5,789 bases of DNA. Source: Bacillota bacterium. GTDB taxonomy: Bacteria; Bacillota; Sulfobacillia; JABLXB01. The notes beneath the pieces are model-generated. The model was not told the DNA's origin, ran no database searches, and was given only the letters and a program-made list of their open reading frames with translations. The stretch is taken from assembly GCA_024653225.1 (NCBI GenBank), contig JANLGA010000089.1, forward strand, positions 1-5,789, in the 5' to 3' direction. The first letter of the stretch is position 1. The number at the start of each line of letters is the position of its first letter. The position numbers were made by a program, and so were the translations under genes. This document shows positions 4,710 through 5,789 of this stretch, piece after piece.

Positions 4710-5789
4710 TCACCTGTCGTAGTAGAGGTAGAACTCGTACGGGTGCGGCCTGACGGAAACCGCGAACACCTCGTTCTTCAGCTTGAGCCCCACCCATACC
4801 CCGACGAAGTCGGGATCGAACACCCCTCCCTCCCGGAGGAAATCGTTGTCCACCCGGAGCGCCTCCAGCGCGTCCTCCAGCGAGGACGGTATCGCCTTCA
4901 TCCTCGACAGCTCCTCGTCGCTCAGACGGTACGCGTCAACATCGTAGGGCCCGAAACCCTCTTCCTCGGGGGAAAGCCCTTTCTTCACCCCGTCCACCCC
5001 GGCCATGACTACACCCGCGAGGCACAGGTACGGGTTGCAGGAGGGGTCGGGCACCCTGTATTCGATCCTGGCGTCTTCCTCGCCGCGGGCGTAGCCCGGG
5101 ATCCTGACCGCGGCGCTCCTGTTCCCCAGGGAGAAAAACAGGCTCAGCGGCGCGGCCATTCCCCTCCCAAAGCGCCTGTAGGAGTTCGTCGTCGGATTGG
5201 TGATCGCCATGAGGGCCGGGGTATGCTTTAGGAGCCCCGCTATGAATTGGCGCGCCGTCGAGTTGAGGCAGCCGTACCCGCCCGGGCCGTAAAAGAGGGA
5301 CTTCGATCCTTTCAGGGGATACACGTGAAGGTGCATTCCGCTCCCCGCCTCGTCGAAGAGGGGTTTCGGCATGAACGTCGCCGTCTTGCCGTGCGAGACG
5401 GCGATGTTCCTGATCATGTACTTGGCGACCTGGATGTGATCGGCCGACTTCAAGAGGGAGTCGAACGAGAGCTCGATCTCGGCCTGCCCCGGCCCTCCCG
5501 CCTCGTGGTGGTGGTAGCGCACCTTGATGCCGGCGGCTTCGAGAGCGTTGACGATTTCCTGCCTGAGACGGAAAAACCTGTCCCTCGGGGGGGTCCCGTA
5601 GTGGCCGTCTCGCGGGGGGATCTTGAAAGCGAGATTCGGCCGTTCGTCGGCCCCGGTGTTCCATATTGCCTCCCGTGAATCCACTTCATAGAAGCTCCTG
5701 TTCGACGTCGTCTGGTACCTGACGTCGTCGAACACGTAGACCTCCAGCTCCGGGTTGAACCTTATCTCACTCGCGCCCAGCACCTCTCG
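4710..5789 (-). CDS. glnA: Glutamine synthetase type I, N-terminus outside the window
   Basis: Cytoplasmic, dodecamer-forming enzyme that makes glutamine from glutamate, ammonium and ATP. The visible 359 residues are the catalytic part; roughly the first 100 residues of a typical GSI chain lie beyond base 5789, so the GTG at 5781-5783 is an internal valine and not the start. Numbering from that valine, metal and substrate motifs are PELE (11-14), HHHEAGG with Glu94, GQAEIEL (99-105), KTATFMPKP (133-141), AGSGMHLH with His151 (146-153), NPTTNSYRR (196-204), NRSAAVRIP (221-229), RIEYRVPDPSCNPYL (239-253) and the C-terminal RPHPYEFYLYYD (345-356). Tyr285 in DAYRLSDEE aligns with the region of the adenylylated tyrosine of enterobacterial GSI, but the preceding residues differ from the usual NLY, so regulation by adenylylation is doubtful. 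All visible catalytic motifs are intact. Regulatory sequences of this gene lie outside the window. Confidence 0.95.
   Translation of the reverse strand, partial: REVLGASEIRFNPELEVYVFDDVRYQTTSNRSFYEVDSREAIWNTGADERPNLAFKIPPRDGHYGTPPRDRFFRLRQEIVNALEAAGIKVRYHHHEAGGPGQAEIELSFDSLLKSADHIQVAKYMIRNIAVSHGKTATFMPKPLFDEAGSGMHLHVYPLKGSKSLFYGPGGYGCLNSTARQFIAGLLKHTPALMAITNPTTNSYRRFGRGMAAPLSLFFSLGNRSAAVRIPGYARGEEDARIEYRVPDPSCNPYLCLAGVVMAGVDGVKKGLSPEEEGFGPYDVDAYRLSDEELSRMKAIPSSLEDALEALRVDNDFLREGGVFDPDFVGVWVGLKLKNEVFAVSVRPHPYEFYLYYDR

Overview
The window carries six protein-coding genes. All lie on the minus strand and read from the right-hand end to the left. The DNA is GC-rich by eye. The gene set suggests a GC-rich, anaerobic, fermentative Bacillota (Clostridia-like) bacterium: a two-subunit oxygen-sensitive fumarase, butyrate kinase with phosphate butyryltransferase, and the P-loop ATPase that often accompanies that pair. 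This placement is an inference from gene content. No rRNA or other marker gene is present.

Layout in transcription order. (1) 5789-4710: glutamine synthetase, with roughly its first quarter outside the window. (2) 4709-4387: a 323-base gap with a GC-rich hairpin, a possible 40-codon ORF of unknown nature, and the ribosome-binding site of the next gene. (3) 4386-3541 and 3539-2964: the alpha and beta subunits of a class I [4Fe-4S] fumarate hydratase, one base apart. (4) 2963-2735: a 229-base gap with a 12-bp inverted repeat, helically phased copies of CGGGAT and a plausible sigma-A-type promoter. This is the most interesting non-coding stretch. (5) 2734-1682, 1685-780 and 796-32: butyrate kinase, phosphate butyryltransferase and a P-loop ATPase. 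These three overlap (4 bp, then 17 bp) and almost certainly form one transcript. The last 31 bases hold no identifiable gene and probably lead into the next one.

How the genes work together. Ptb converts an acyl-CoA and phosphate to acyl phosphate plus CoA. Buk then transfers the phosphate to ADP, giving the free acid and ATP by substrate-level phosphorylation. In related anaerobes the linked ATPase is commonly followed by 2-oxoacid:ferredoxin oxidoreductase genes. The acyl-CoA here could therefore be isobutyryl- or isovaleryl-CoA from branched-chain amino acids as well as butyryl-CoA, but the genes that would decide this lie beyond base 1. Fumarase interconverts fumarate and malate, and glutamine synthetase assimilates ammonium. 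No functional tie between these two and the Buk/Ptb unit is visible beyond co-orientation.

I found no mobile element, CRISPR array, tRNA or rRNA, and no convincing sign of a wholly new system. The points worth a second look are the phased repeat and promoter region before buk, an unusual residue in Buk's nucleotide-binding motif, the uncharacterised ATPase, and the small ORF between glnA and the fumarase genes.
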